In this document: in pieces, positions 17,977 through 27,712 of the stretch
Position numbering within the stretch: the first letter of the stretch is position 1
How the letters are laid out: each line of letters begins with the position of its first letter
Assembly (NCBI RefSeq): GCF_900142785.1
Contig: NZ_FRCD01000022.1
Coordinates: 1-64,000, forward strand
Source: Chryseobacterium carnipullorum
Lineage (GTDB): Bacteria; Bacteroidota; Bacteroidia; Flavobacteriales; Weeksellaceae
Length of the DNA: 64,000 nt
Direction: 5' to 3'
Program-made: the position numbers and the translations under genes
Notes under the pieces: model-generated
Told to the model about the DNA's origin: nothing
The model's input: only the letters and a program-made list of their open reading frames with translations
The model's database searches: none

Positions 17977-20900
17977 TTAAATCATAGTACTTACCTCTAC
18001 TTTGCTTTTTCCACTCTGTTGTTTGCTTACTTTAATCTGAACAGGTATTCTTTCTGTCATTTCCTGTACATGGGAAATGACGCCTACTTTTCGTCCCTGA
18101 TTATGAAGTCTTTCCAGCGCATCCATGGCAATATTGAGGGTGGTGGGATCCAATGAGCCAAAACCTTCATCAATAAACAGCGATTCCACTTTCATCCTGC
18201 TGGACGATAAAGAGGCGAGCCCCAGCGCTAATGCAAGAGAAACCAGAAATGATTCTCCGCCTGAAAGTGAATAGACTGTCCGTACCTCATCACCCATATC
18301 AAGATCCACGACCTGAAGTCCCAATGTGGAGGGAATTCGTTCGATTTTATATCTGCTTGTAAGCACTTTCAGATGAATGTTGGCATATCCGAGAAGGGCA
18401 TCAAGCGTATATTCCTGAGCAATCTGCCGGAATTTCTTACCGTCTGCAGATCCTATAATTTCATTCAGCTTGCTCCAGTTTTCGGTAATGGCTGCCTGTG
18501 CTTCAATACTTTTCAGCAAGCCGCCGATTTTATCTTTATTTTCTTTATCCTGTTGCAGCTGAAATCTGAGTTCTCCTTTTTTATGATTTCTTTGTTCTGT
18601 TTCTGATTTTGCAGTGGAAATCAAAACATTCAGCTCAGCAGGAGTACGATCAGAGATCGATTTCTCTTTGTGAGTCTCCAGCAATTGTTTCCTTTCGCTG
18701 AGGACAGAACCTGCTTTGGTGACTTCTTCTTCGATATCTTGTAATGCAGTACGTTCATTATCAATCCAATCATTATTTAGTGCCAGTATTTCATTGAGTT
18801 CAGCAAGGATTAATGTCTGGCTATTTTTTTCATTAAAATGACGAAGCCAGTCCTGGATTTTTTGAACAGCTGCTTTAGATTCTGTTTCCAGCTTGGTTAA
18901 CAGGCCTAGTAATTCATCTCTTTGAGTATCCGCTCTGGTCATGTTGATGTTCAGTTGCTGCTGTACTTCTTTGAATTGGTCAAACTGTTGCTGTGCCTCA
19001 TCGATGGCCTTTCTCAACATTGCTTCTGCTTCTTCTGCTGGTTTTCCATCAAAAATGCCATTTCGTTGCCGCTGAATATCGAGGTAGTTTTTGTTCAGGC
19101 TTTGATACGCTTCGTTCTTTCTGGTAACTTCTTCTATCAAGCTTTTACCCTGATTTTCCAGTTCTTTTAATGTCGCTTCCAGTGCTCCTTTTGTTCGGAT
19201 ATTTTGTTCCAGTTTCTCCGTATTTTCTTTCCATTTTCTGGCGAATGCATCAATATGTTCTGTAAAAACATCCGGGGTTGCTTTCCAGTTGTCTATCCAG
19301 TCAGGAGTAATGAAATAGGGAGAAAGTGTTTTCTCCACTTCGCTGAGGTCAGATGCAGCCTTATCAAGTTCCTTCTTTTTATTGCCTTCCTGTTCCTGAA
19401 ATAAAGAGATATCACTTTTTAGGTCCTTGATTTGCCCGGTAATCTGGTCAATATTTTCTTTGAGCTCATCGATTTTGCTTTTATCAGCATCCAGTTTTTG
19501 TTTTTGGGTAGAATAATTTTGGATCTGGGTCAGCAGATCAGCCTGTTTGTTTTTAAGGGTCTGTAGTTTTTCACGGATCCAGACTTCTTTGTTTTCATCT
19601 TCAATGCCATTAGATTCCTGAAGCATCCCCAGCTCTTCCCATGCCTGCTTTTTGCTTACCAAGGCTTCCTGTTGAACCGAAATAGCTTTGGCCTGGCTCT
19701 GGATGGTTTCCTGAAGCAGGGTACAGGCCTGTTCCAGCGCAGTATGCTGGCGATAATTGGTAAGATAGGTATTTTCTCTTTCCTGATATGCCTTTTCAAG
19801 CTGTGCCAATACATTTTCCAGTTGTGGGTTTTGTTCCTGGTAAGGATGGTGGGTACTGCCACAGACGGGACAGGGCTCATGATCGGTTAGACCTGCTCTC
19901 AGAGTTTCTACATTTTCTGCTGATGCCAGTCGCGCATGCTGTAACAGCTGTTCAGAAGTTTCTTTCTGTACTTTTTCGATCGTTAATTGTTGGGTCAGTT
20001 TCTGTAACGTTTCCTGCCTGGCCAGGTAATCAGCCTGTTCTTTTAATTGTTTATTCTTCAATACCTCAAGTTCCGTATGAGAATGATAGAAGAGCTGCCA
20101 GCTGGCCTGTGCTTTGATGGCGGTCTCAACCGCATGGTCTACCTCAGCCTTATCGGTGGTAAGTTTTTCAATCGGAACCAGCAGAAGTTCTTTGGCCTGC
20201 AGGTCATAGGATTTCTTTAGATTTTCCCATTCAGGAGTATGTTGACTCAGGTTAGTTTCTAATTTTAATTTCTGAGCTTCGTTGGTCTTAAGGGTATTCC
20301 TTACTTGCTCCAGTCCGCTGGCCGAGACCTGCTGGGTTTCCAGAAGTTTCCGGGCGTCCTGTAGTTTAGAAAGAATAAGATCTCTGTTTTCGGCAATGGG
20401 TCTGCGTTCAGCATGATCTGTTTTCCAGTTTTCTGTTGTTTTGATCTGAGCGGAAAGTTCGGAGCATTCCGCTTGCTTTTCTTCCAGTAGTTTCTGATGT
20501 CCTTTGTTATTTTCTGAAGCACTTTCTACCTCATCTTTAGCTTTGGTTAATTGCTCTTTTTTCTCAGAAAGTAGGGTGTCCAGTTTTCTGGCCTGCTCCA
20601 GCATGGGTAAAGCATCACTGAGGTTTTTGTTTTTCTCTGCAAGCTCATTTCCTGATTTCACAAGCTGAGTTTCGAGTTTTTCCTTTTGGGTTTGAAGCGT
20701 TACGATGGTTTCTTTTAAAACAACCAGAGTTTCGGATTTCTCCTTATGCTGTTGTTGGGCATGATTTAGCGCATCTGCCCAGCTTCTTGTTTGCTGTGCC
20801 TGTTCTGCTACGTGTAATTTTTGTTTGCGTGGCCACGCATTTGTTTTGATTTCACTGGCCTGCTGTAACGCGGTATTTGCCTGGTCATACTGAGTTTGTA

Positions 20901-21714
20901 GTACGGTAAGCTGATCGTGCCATCCAATTTCCCGGGTCAGATCTTCTATTTGTTTCTCTGAAATCTTAATGATCGCCTCTAAACTACTTTGTTCTTCCTG
21001 CAGCGCTTTTAATTCATCTTCCGTTAAGGTAACAATTCCTTCTTTTTTGAAATTGAGATCACGGAGCTGCTGTTCCTGGGATTTATAATTTTCATAAATC
21101 TTTTTAGAAATTTCCGAGTAAATATGAGTTCCGGTAAGTTTTTCCAGCAATGATGATTTTTCATCCTTATTGGCTTTCATAAATGCGGTGAAATCCCCTT
21201 GTGCCAGCAGTACAGATCGGGTGAACTGTTCAAAATTCAAACCGATCAGGCGCTCGATTTCTTTTAACGTTTCAGCTTTTTTACCCGGAATATCTGCGTT
21301 GGCAGTGATATTCTTTAAGGTAATGGAATCAGACTGCATGCTGCCTTCAGCTTTGTTTCTGGCGCGCCTTACAGTCCAGGTGGCGCGGTAGTTTTGCCCG
21401 TCTGTGCCTGTGAAATCCACTTCGGCAAATCCGTCAGCAGTTCCGTCCCGTAAAATACTGCGGACATCTCCCTGACTGAGCGTGCTTCCCTGTACATCAT
21501 AGATTTCTATACCTGTTTCTTTCGCCTGCAGATATCTGGGTGTTTTACCGTATAGGGCAAGGCACAGCGCATCCAGCAATGTAGATTTGCCGGCTCCGGT
21601 GGCTCCGGTAATGGCAAAAATGCCTGCTGAACGAAGAGGTTCCGTGGTAAAGTCAATTTCAGTATTTCCTTCCAGGGAAGCCAGGTTTCTTATGCGTATA
21701 GCGAGTATCTTCAT
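17977..21714 (-). CDS. sbcC: SbcC subunit of the SbcCD nuclease
   Basis: 1245 residues of the Rad50/SMC type. N-terminal ATPase half with Walker A GATGAGKST and Q-loop VLLAQGDFTAF; a very long coiled coil; a zinc hook CPVCGSTHHP in the middle; then the C-terminal half with signature LSGGESFLVSLALALGL and Walker B SLFIDEGFGSLD. With SbcD it forms the nuclease that opens hairpins and degrades double-strand ends, for example at long palindromes. It starts 1 bp after the sbcD stop, so expression is coupled. Length and all motifs are normal. Confidence 0.97.
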   Translation of the reverse strand: MKILAIRIRNLASLEGNTEIDFTTEPLRSAGIFAITGATGAGKSTLLDALCLALYGKTPRYLQAKETGIEIYDVQGSTLSQGDVRSILRDGTADGFAEVDFTGTDGQNYRATWTVRRARNKAEGSMQSDSITLKNITANADIPGKKAETLKEIERLIGLNFEQFTRSVLLAQGDFTAFMKANKDEKSSLLEKLTGTHIYSEISKKIYENYKSQEQQLRDLNFKKEGIVTLTEDELKALQEEQSSLEAIIKISEKQIEDLTREIGWHDQLTVLQTQYDQANTALQQASEIKTNAWPRKQKLHVAEQAQQTRSWADALNHAQQQHKEKSETLVVLKETIVTLQTQKEKLETQLVKSGNELAEKNKNLSDALPMLEQARKLDTLLSEKKEQLTKAKDEVESASENNKGHQKLLEEKQAECSELSAQIKTTENWKTDHAERRPIAENRDLILSKLQDARKLLETQQVSASGLEQVRNTLKTNEAQKLKLETNLSQHTPEWENLKKSYDLQAKELLLVPIEKLTTDKAEVDHAVETAIKAQASWQLFYHSHTELEVLKNKQLKEQADYLARQETLQKLTQQLTIEKVQKETSEQLLQHARLASAENVETLRAGLTDHEPCPVCGSTHHPYQEQNPQLENVLAQLEKAYQERENTYLTNYRQHTALEQACTLLQETIQSQAKAISVQQEALVSKKQAWEELGMLQESNGIEDENKEVWIREKLQTLKNKQADLLTQIQNYSTQKQKLDADKSKIDELKENIDQITGQIKDLKSDISLFQEQEGNKKKELDKAASDLSEVEKTLSPYFITPDWIDNWKATPDVFTEHIDAFARKWKENTEKLEQNIRTKGALEATLKELENQGKSLIEEVTRKNEAYQSLNKNYLDIQRQRNGIFDGKPAEEAEAMLRKAIDEAQQQFDQFKEVQQQLNINMTRADTQRDELLGLLTKLETESKAAVQKIQDWLRHFNEKNSQTLILAELNEILALNNDWIDNERTALQDIEEEVTKAGSVLSERKQLLETHKEKSISDRTPAELNVLISTAKSETEQRNHKKGELRFQLQQDKENKDKIGGLLKSIEAQAAITENWSKLNEIIGSADGKKFRQIAQEYTLDALLGYANIHLKVLTSRYKIERIPSTLGLQVVDLDMGDEVRTVYSLSGGESFLVSLALALGLASLSSSRMKVESLFIDEGFGSLDPTTLNIAMDALERLHNQGRKVGVISHVQEMTERIPVQIKVSKQQSGKSKVEVSTMI

Positions 21715-21715
21715 G

Positions 21716-22954
21716 TTATTCTGCAGTTTGGTTTACTTCTTCTGCGGCTTGCTTAAAAAGCTGCAGCAAAGACTCGGGAACTTCTGTATGGTATCGGGAT
21801 TGATAGACCTTTCCAAATACATCCAAAGGTTGTAGTTCACTCAGTTTTTCCTGGGTAATGAATTCTGGCGTTTCTTTCGTTGAAACATTTTGCTGAGACT
21901 TAACTGTAGTAAGTCTTACTTTCTTTCCTGCTAGTAAAGTTTCTACTTTGTGTCTCAAAGCTGGTTCAGGTTCTTCAATAAGTACCAGGACTTCAAGATA
22001 AGGTACTTTTTCCCTGATCTCATTATCCATATCCGGTAATTGCTCTAATATTTTAACCACCTCATGCCATGGTTGAGCGGTCTTTGGGATTCTCTGAAGC
22101 GGTACGAAAACAGGAATCTCTACCGATTTCAGATTGCTGATTTCTTCATCGAGTTCAAAAACAATCACCTGATGTTTGTAATTAAGTTCGGAAAAAGACA
22201 TCGGGAGCGGGCTTCCGGAATAGCGGATGTGTTCTTTTCCTCCTATTTTTTGTGCTTTATGAATATGTCCAAGCGCTACATATTTAAGGTCCTGAGGAAA
22301 AGCTGTTGCCGGAAGACATTCTACGCCTCCCATAATAGGTCTTTCTGAGTTATTCATGTCACCGGGTTCTGCATGATGGGTATGAAGGTGCCCCATCGCG
22401 ATGAGCGTTTGTCCTTCCTGTTTTTTCCGGGTAGCATATTCAAATGCTTCCTTGTATAATGCCGCTACGCCTTCTGTGTAAGGATTTTCGCTGCCCGGTA
22501 TCGAAGGGTAGTCGCCCATTCGTAGAAAAGGAACAGCAAGGCACCAGATTTTGATATTTCCCGAGGCATCCTTTATCGGGATAAGTAGTTTTTCATAGTC
22601 TATATTTCCTTCCGCGTCTTTTTCAACCCATCCGACAATATGCACATTGGAGGATTCCAGCAAAGGCTTAGGGGCTTCTAAACGGGATGCCGAATCGTGA
22701 TTGCCGGCAGTGATGATGATCTGTAAATTTTTATTTCCTCTGGTCGCTTTGTTCAGAAACGTATAAAACATTTTTATGGAGGCAGCAGAGGGATTGGAAA
22801 TATCAAAAACATCCCCGCTGATCAGCAGAACATCAATATTTTCATGATCTAAAGTCTGAACCAGCCAGTCCAGGAACTGCTGATGTTCATAAGTCCGGTC
22901 GTATTCGTGAAATAGCTGGCCTATATGCCAGTCTGCGGTATGGAGAACTTTCAT
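21716..22954 (-). CDS. sbcD: SbcD nuclease subunit
   Basis: 412 residues. Mre11-type metallophosphatase motifs in order: HTADWHIG, SGDVFD, TAGNHDS, and GHLHTHH with the later GHIHKAQK. It provides the Mn-dependent nuclease of SbcCD. First gene of the sbcDC operon (1 bp gap to sbcC). Firm assignment. Confidence 0.97.
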   Translation of the reverse strand: MKVLHTADWHIGQLFHEYDRTYEHQQFLDWLVQTLDHENIDVLLISGDVFDISNPSAASIKMFYTFLNKATRGNKNLQIIITAGNHDSASRLEAPKPLLESSNVHIVGWVEKDAEGNIDYEKLLIPIKDASGNIKIWCLAVPFLRMGDYPSIPGSENPYTEGVAALYKEAFEYATRKKQEGQTLIAMGHLHTHHAEPGDMNNSERPIMGGVECLPATAFPQDLKYVALGHIHKAQKIGGKEHIRYSGSPLPMSFSELNYKHQVIVFELDEEISNLKSVEIPVFVPLQRIPKTAQPWHEVVKILEQLPDMDNEIREKVPYLEVLVLIEEPEPALRHKVETLLAGKKVRLTTVKSQQNVSTKETPEFITQEKLSELQPLDVFGKVYQSRYHTEVPESLLQLFKQAAEEVNQTAE

Positions 22955-23330
22955 AACAGATGAAAATAATTTGGGATGCGTTTAATGACAGGCTTTATTA
23001 TGATCAAAAGATGTAATCCTAAAGATCATCCGATGTCATATTATTCCTGTGTCAAAAATATTAATATTAAAATGAAAAAATTTATGGAAAACCATATTTC
23101 TGGTCTGTTTTATTGGGATCGCTGAAAGTTTTTGTTTTCTTCTGATCAATACTGCTAAAAATAGGGGATGAGGTTTGAGCCGGGAAAGATTATTTTAACC
23201 ATCCTTGACAAGGTTTTAAACCTTGCCAAGGATTCTAGGGAAAGCCAGTTTCTAATTTTTTTCCTAGTTGCATACGATCAGTTTTTTAACCCGACTCAGC
23301 TTTAACCCGATAATTTTATAGATTTCCAGA
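22955..23330. other. intergenic region upstream of sbcD
   Basis: 376 bp between sbcD and the response-regulator stop. It holds the palindromic repeat at 23201-23233 and otherwise AT-rich sequence without coding character. Confidence 0.5.
23201..23233. repeat. palindromic element with CCTTG/CAAGG arms
   Basis: The 33-bp block reads as nested inverted repeats: atccttg...caaggat outside and caaggttt/aaaccttg inside, with one mismatch. It lies 98 bp after the response-regulator stop. It could be a terminator or a dispersed palindromic repeat; no T run follows on either strand. Confidence 0.55.
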
Positions 23331-23960
23331 TTAAGGACGCACTAATCCATATTCCATTGCTAATTTTATTGCGGTGCTTAAGTTGGAGGTTTTGAATTTG
23401 ACGATCAGGTTTTTGCGGTGACTTTCTACTGTATGAGGGCTTATGCATAACTTATCCGCTATTTGAATCGTGGTAAGACCCAAAGAGGCTTCCATTAAAA
23501 TTTCCTTTTCCCTGCGGGTTAATTTGGGTACTGCATTGAGTCCGGAATTCGTTTTCATCTCTACAATCTTTTTTGTTTGAGGGCATAAAAATCTCTCTCC
23601 CCTAAGTATTGTCTGTATTCCTGAAATTATTTCTGTCACCAGAGCATTCTTCTGGATATAGCCCATAGCGCCTTCTTCTAAAGTACTATTGATGACTGCA
23701 AATTCATTGTGCACACTCAGCATGATGATTTGAGTGTCAGGGTATTTTTTTAGTATCGGTTTAATCAGGTCGATACTATTGCCATCGGAAAGATTAATAT
23801 CCAGCAGCAACACTTCTAAAATCTGGCTTTCTAGTCCTGTAAAAAGTTCACGTGCAGAAGAATAGCAGCCTACTACTGCAAAATTCTCCTGTTGGGAGAG
23901 AATGTTTTTTAAGCCTTCCAACAATAATGGGTGGTCATCGGTTATAGCGATTTTAATCAT
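23331..23960 (-). CDS. NarL/FixJ-type response regulator
   Basis: 209 residues from ATG 23960; an upstream TTG at 23990 lies inside the kinase gene. Receiver domain with ITDDHPLLLEG and phosphoacceptor Asp in VLLLDINLSDGNS. LuxR-type HTH: LTRREKEILMEASLGLTTIQIADKLCISPHTVESHRKNL. Its start overlaps the kinase stop by 8 bp, so the two are translationally coupled. Confidence 0.94.
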   Translation of the reverse strand: MIKIAITDDHPLLLEGLKNILSQQENFAVVGCYSSARELFTGLESQILEVLLLDINLSDGNSIDLIKPILKKYPDTQIIMLSVHNEFAVINSTLEEGAMGYIQKNALVTEIISGIQTILRGERFLCPQTKKIVEMKTNSGLNAVPKLTRREKEILMEASLGLTTIQIADKLCISPHTVESHRKNLIVKFKTSNLSTAIKLAMEYGLVRP

Positions 23961-26205
23961 AATCTGTTGATTTGGGAAATTTGATTTCAATATTGGTTCC
24001 TATATTGATCTGAGATTCTACTTGCATGATACCTTTCAGGAATTCGACGCGTGAACGGATGTTGTGAAATCCTGCAGAGTGGGAGTGATTTAAAGTGTTG
24101 ATGTCAAACCCTTTTCCATCATCCTCCACGATAATGACATAATCGGATTCATTTTCGATAAACTGAATAATGATCTGATGAGCTGTGGCGTGCTTTACAG
24201 CATTGTTCACCAGTTCCTGAATGATCCTGTATACAAGCAGTTGGCTTTCTGGTGGTAACTGATTGGTATAATATAAAAACTGAACATCAACATCCAGGTT
24301 TGGAGTCGTCATTCGGGACACATATTCCGTCAATGTTTCCTGAAGTCCATATTTTAGCAGCAGATCCGGCATTAGATTATGCGCAACATGTCGAAGTTCG
24401 TCAACCGCTATATCGATCTGTTCCATTGATCGGTCTATTTGCAGCTGATGATGATCATTAGATTGATTCTTTAATAAAAATAAATTCATTTTTGTTCCGG
24501 AAAGTAAACTTCCAAGGCCATCGTGCAGATCCCGGGCTATTCTTCCCCGCTCCTGTTCCTGGCCTTCCAGCATCACCGTAAGGTTGGATATTTTAGAGTC
24601 CTGTCTGACTTTTTCCATTTCAAGAAGGTGTAATTTCTCTTTTTGCTTTATGCCTTTTGCTCTCTGAAAATAGGCATAAAGCAACAGGATCAGCAGTAAA
24701 GAGACAGAGGCAGTCAACCCGATATAAAATTTGTTTATTTTCTCCTTATAGTCAACTCTGGCTTTATAAAGTTCTACTTCTCGTTTTCTGTTAAAGGATT
24801 CCAGTTGTGATAAACGAAGTTCCTGGGCTTTTTTGCTGCTTTCTATTTCAGTCAGTTCTAATTTTCTGAACTGATTCTCTTTCGTTAATTCAAGATTCTC
24901 CAGTTTCTGAGTTTGTTGCAGGCTGTGCCAGCTCATTTCCTTCAGCCGCTGTTCCTGTTTTTCTGATGCTAACTGTAACCGGAGCAGTTGCTGCTTTTGC
25001 TTTTCCCTTTCATATTGGATCTCCAGTTTTTTGCCCAGAGCAGCACTTTTCTGATCGTAAATTTGTTTGAAGGTTTCCACATAAGCTTTCTGGTAGAATA
25101 GAGCCTCTTTAAAATTATTTTCATTTTGAAACAGCTGCGAGAGATTTTCGAAAATTGAAAGCTTGATATTAGGGTCAGGCACTTTGTCATATTCTGCTTC
25201 TGCCAATGCGGTCATAAGATATTGTTTCGCTTGTTCCGGATGATGATTCTTTAAAGCGATTTCCGCCAAAAGACCATTCGCAGAGGCTGCGTGATCATGA
25301 TTTCCGGTTGCGATGCCTTGCGTTTTGGCTAAATTGGCATAATACAGCACCTTATCCTGATAGGAGTCAGGGAAATAATTTAAATATAAATTGGCCAGAT
25401 TGATGGCTACAAAAGAGAGGTTAGAAGGAATAGGCATATCTGCCTTATGGGCTTTATAGGTCTCCACCGCTCTAATATAGTATGATTCCGCCTGGTGAAT
25501 GAAAGCTTTGTTGCGGGTAGATTCATAGCGCTTTTCATACAGATATCCCATGGCCATATAAGAATCAAACAAACTCATGGGATCATTCTGCTGCAGGGCA
25601 ATTTCTAATGATAGCTTACTGTATTTCTCCTGCAGTTCATAGTCATTCCAGTCTGCATAGACACTGTTGAGCTCCCGGTAAACAGATGCTTTTCTACTAT
25701 TTAAACTTTCAGAATGGGGAGCTTTCTCATAAAAGGAAAGGGCTTTTAAAAAATACCGAACCGCTTCAGCTTCTTTGTTATTACGTTCATGGAGCCAGCC
25801 AATTCCGTAAGCTACATATCCTTTTGTTTCCGGGTCTTTTGTTTTTGCTTCATAGAATTGGGCAAGTCTGGAAGCGTTTTCATAAGCTTTCACATCATCC
25901 AGCAATCTGTAGTTGATGGCCGTAATAATATATAGGTACGCAGCATATTTTCCGTCTTTTATCTTTCTGGCGTAGGCAATGTTTTCATTTAAAATGCCAA
26001 AAGCTTTATCCTGCTGTTTATTGAAAAAAAGGGCTTGTGCATATTTTCCGGTCATTAACATCCGTTGCGTACTTCCCGGGCGATATTTTTTGTACTGCTG
26101 TTCCAGACTATGGTGAAGTTCTTGAGCCGAGGCAGCCTGACCAGCTAACACAAAACATAGAATGGTTATATATAAGCGTAAAAAAGAAAAAAAATTGATC
26201 AGCAT
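23953..26205 (-). CDS. TPR-containing sensor histidine kinase (HisKA_3)
   Basis: 750 residues. Signal peptide ending near AASA, then periplasmic helical TPR-like repeats to about residue 390, a coiled coil, one membrane helix (FYIGLTASVSLLLILLLYAYF), and a HisKA_3 domain with the phosphoacceptor in RGRIARDLHDGLGSLLSG. The HATPase domain has NNAVKHA and DDGKGFD. This architecture is common in Bacteroidota and works with NarL-type regulators such as the overlapping downstream gene. Input signal unknown. Confidence 0.93.
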   Translation of the reverse strand: MLINFFSFLRLYITILCFVLAGQAASAQELHHSLEQQYKKYRPGSTQRMLMTGKYAQALFFNKQQDKAFGILNENIAYARKIKDGKYAAYLYIITAINYRLLDDVKAYENASRLAQFYEAKTKDPETKGYVAYGIGWLHERNNKEAEAVRYFLKALSFYEKAPHSESLNSRKASVYRELNSVYADWNDYELQEKYSKLSLEIALQQNDPMSLFDSYMAMGYLYEKRYESTRNKAFIHQAESYYIRAVETYKAHKADMPIPSNLSFVAINLANLYLNYFPDSYQDKVLYYANLAKTQGIATGNHDHAASANGLLAEIALKNHHPEQAKQYLMTALAEAEYDKVPDPNIKLSIFENLSQLFQNENNFKEALFYQKAYVETFKQIYDQKSAALGKKLEIQYEREKQKQQLLRLQLASEKQEQRLKEMSWHSLQQTQKLENLELTKENQFRKLELTEIESSKKAQELRLSQLESFNRKREVELYKARVDYKEKINKFYIGLTASVSLLLILLLYAYFQRAKGIKQKEKLHLLEMEKVRQDSKISNLTVMLEGQEQERGRIARDLHDGLGSLLSGTKMNLFLLKNQSNDHHQLQIDRSMEQIDIAVDELRHVAHNLMPDLLLKYGLQETLTEYVSRMTTPNLDVDVQFLYYTNQLPPESQLLVYRIIQELVNNAVKHATAHQIIIQFIENESDYVIIVEDDGKGFDINTLNHSHSAGFHNIRSRVEFLKGIMQVESQINIGTNIEIKFPKSTDYD

Positions 26206-26358
26206 TTTTTAGATTGTCAACCCGGCAAAGTTATTACTTTGCGATTTCTCAGTGGTTATGTTTCCTATTCAATTTATAGAATATTACCACGGATAACAAC
26301 AAAGAAGAGCCACTTTATAGGTATGGTCAAAACTCGGTATTTTTATAAGAATTTTCAA

Positions 26359-26380
26359 TCCCTGTTTTCGGCTAATTTTG
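26359..26380 (-). repeat. copy of ctgaaaacaggga element (reverse orientation)
   Basis: On the minus strand this reads caaaattagccgaaaacagg followed by ga, nearly identical to the plus-strand copy at 27533-27554 (caaattagctgaaaacaggg then at). Dispersed intergenic element seen three times in 1.2 kb. Confidence 0.6.
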
Positions 26381-26442
26381 ATGATGAAATTAAATTTTCG
26401 TTCTTTATAAGTTTTGTTTTCAATGGGATAATCAAACAAACT

Positions 26443-26457
26443 GGCTGAAAACAGGGA
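26443..26457 (+). repeat. copy of ctgaaaacaggga element
   Basis: ggctgaaaacaggga, shared with 27540-27553 and, inverted, with 26359-26373. It lies about 165 bp upstream of the lipoprotein gene at 26623. Confidence 0.6.
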
Positions 26458-26622
26458 TGTTTTGCAATGGCATTTTTTTAACAAATTTGCTCTTTGTATT
26501 TTAGAAACAAAAAGTAGGACCACTGATACAGCCGCTGAATTAAAAAAATATAATCAAAAATGATGAGGTGAACGGGAATTTTACGCATTTCATCAATAGG
26601 TAATCAACAAAAAAACTAAATA

Positions 26623-27429
26623 ATGAAGAAAACAATATTGACTTTTCTATCCTTGATCGTGATCATTTCATGTAAGGATAAATCGCAGGAAACAAAAAAT
26701 AAAGGAGTACAGCATAGGAACGAAGTTCAGTCCGATAAAAAATCTGCTGATCCCAAACCTGATCTGGTTGAAGAAAAAAATGAAACTTTAGAAATCCTTC
26801 TCCCTAAAGAATACCGGGACTTTGGAAAAGAAAATGATGTGAACGGACTCACAAATAAATGGCTGGATTTATATCAAAAAAACGGAAAGTATTACGTGGG
26901 TAAAGCGAACTATACTATTAGCAGAGGTTATTCTGAATGTTCAGGAGATTCTACCAGAATCATCAATTCTAAAAATAAGAGTCTTTTACTAATAGGCAAC
27001 TCACGACTCGCACAAGGTGAAATAGAAACGGTGAAATTGGTGAAAAATAAAATCTGGCCAAAGGAAAAACTGAAATTCCGTTTTGGAAATAAAGAGTACA
27101 CTTTGCGTGCAGAAGGAAAAGTGCTGTCATCCGAAAAAGTACATACTGATAACGGAGAAGAACTTTACCAGAATGTAAAAGATTATAAGCTCTACCTGTC
27201 TGCAAATAATTCTTCCGAAACCTTATTTTTAGAGGAAGAGTCCTTTAATGATACTTTTGTAGAGTTACTTTTCATAGGAGATATTGACAGGGATGGAAAA
27301 CCGGACTTTATCTTTGGTGCGAACAGAGATTATGAAGAGGAGCGGGTGATTTTATATCTTTCTTCCCAGGCAAAAAAGGGAAAACTGATTAAAAAAGCAG
27401 CAGAAATAGCGATTCAATTTGATTGTTAA
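26623..27429 (+). CDS. lipoprotein with FG-GAP/EF-like loop, unknown
   Basis: 268 residues. Lipoprotein signal (LSLIVIISCKDKS), then a charged linker and a beta-rich domain. The C-terminal segment IGDIDRDGKPDFIFGANRD has the D-x-D-x-D-G calcium-loop spacing seen in FG-GAP/VCBS-type repeats and in XAC2610-like lysozyme inhibitors. It ends in a lone Cys (QFDC). Envelope-located; function unknown. An immunity or inhibitor role would be consistent but is not shown by context here. Confidence 0.7.
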   Translation: MKKTILTFLSLIVIISCKDKSQETKNKGVQHRNEVQSDKKSADPKPDLVEEKNETLEILLPKEYRDFGKENDVNGLTNKWLDLYQKNGKYYVGKANYTISRGYSECSGDSTRIINSKNKSLLLIGNSRLAQGEIETVKLVKNKIWPKEKLKFRFGNKEYTLRAEGKVLSSEKVHTDNGEELYQNVKDYKLYLSANNSSETLFLEEESFNDTFVELLFIGDIDRDGKPDFIFGANRDYEEERVILYLSSQAKKGKLIKKAAEIAIQFDC

Positions 27430-27532
27430 AACAATTATTACAAGTTCACCAACATTATTTTCTCATTAAGAAAGGTTATACTAAGGCATTCATTTACCTT
27501 TTGTCATTTTATGTCGGGTCTTCGCGATGGTA

Positions 27533-27554
27533 CAAATTAGCTGAAAACAGGGAT
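27533..27554 (+). repeat. third copy of ctgaaaacaggga element
   Basis: Same 21-bp element as at 26359-26380 (reverse) and 26443-26457. It lies in the 283-bp gap between the lipoprotein and MORN-type genes, about 160 bp before the next ATG, a position similar to that of the copy at 26443. Confidence 0.6.
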
Positions 27555-27712
27555 TTTCTATCTTCGTCATTTTGCAGACCTTTGTTTCAATTATTTCAGG
27601 ACACAAAAAAAACACAATGATGAAATTTTTCCTTTTGTTGGAAAAATAGATATCAAACGATGACAGAAGCTAATTTTTATGGCTTTTGCCTACGTCTTAA
27701 ACCTTTAAAAAC

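Larger units (their letters stand above)
26206..26622. other. intergenic region with inverted TCCCTGTTTTC elements
   Basis: 417 bp, no supported gene. It holds two copies, in opposite orientation, of a ~21-bp element (26359-26380 and 26443-26457) that recurs at 27533-27554. Open frames here are AT-rich and overlap the repeats; I judge them fortuitous. Confidence 0.5.
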
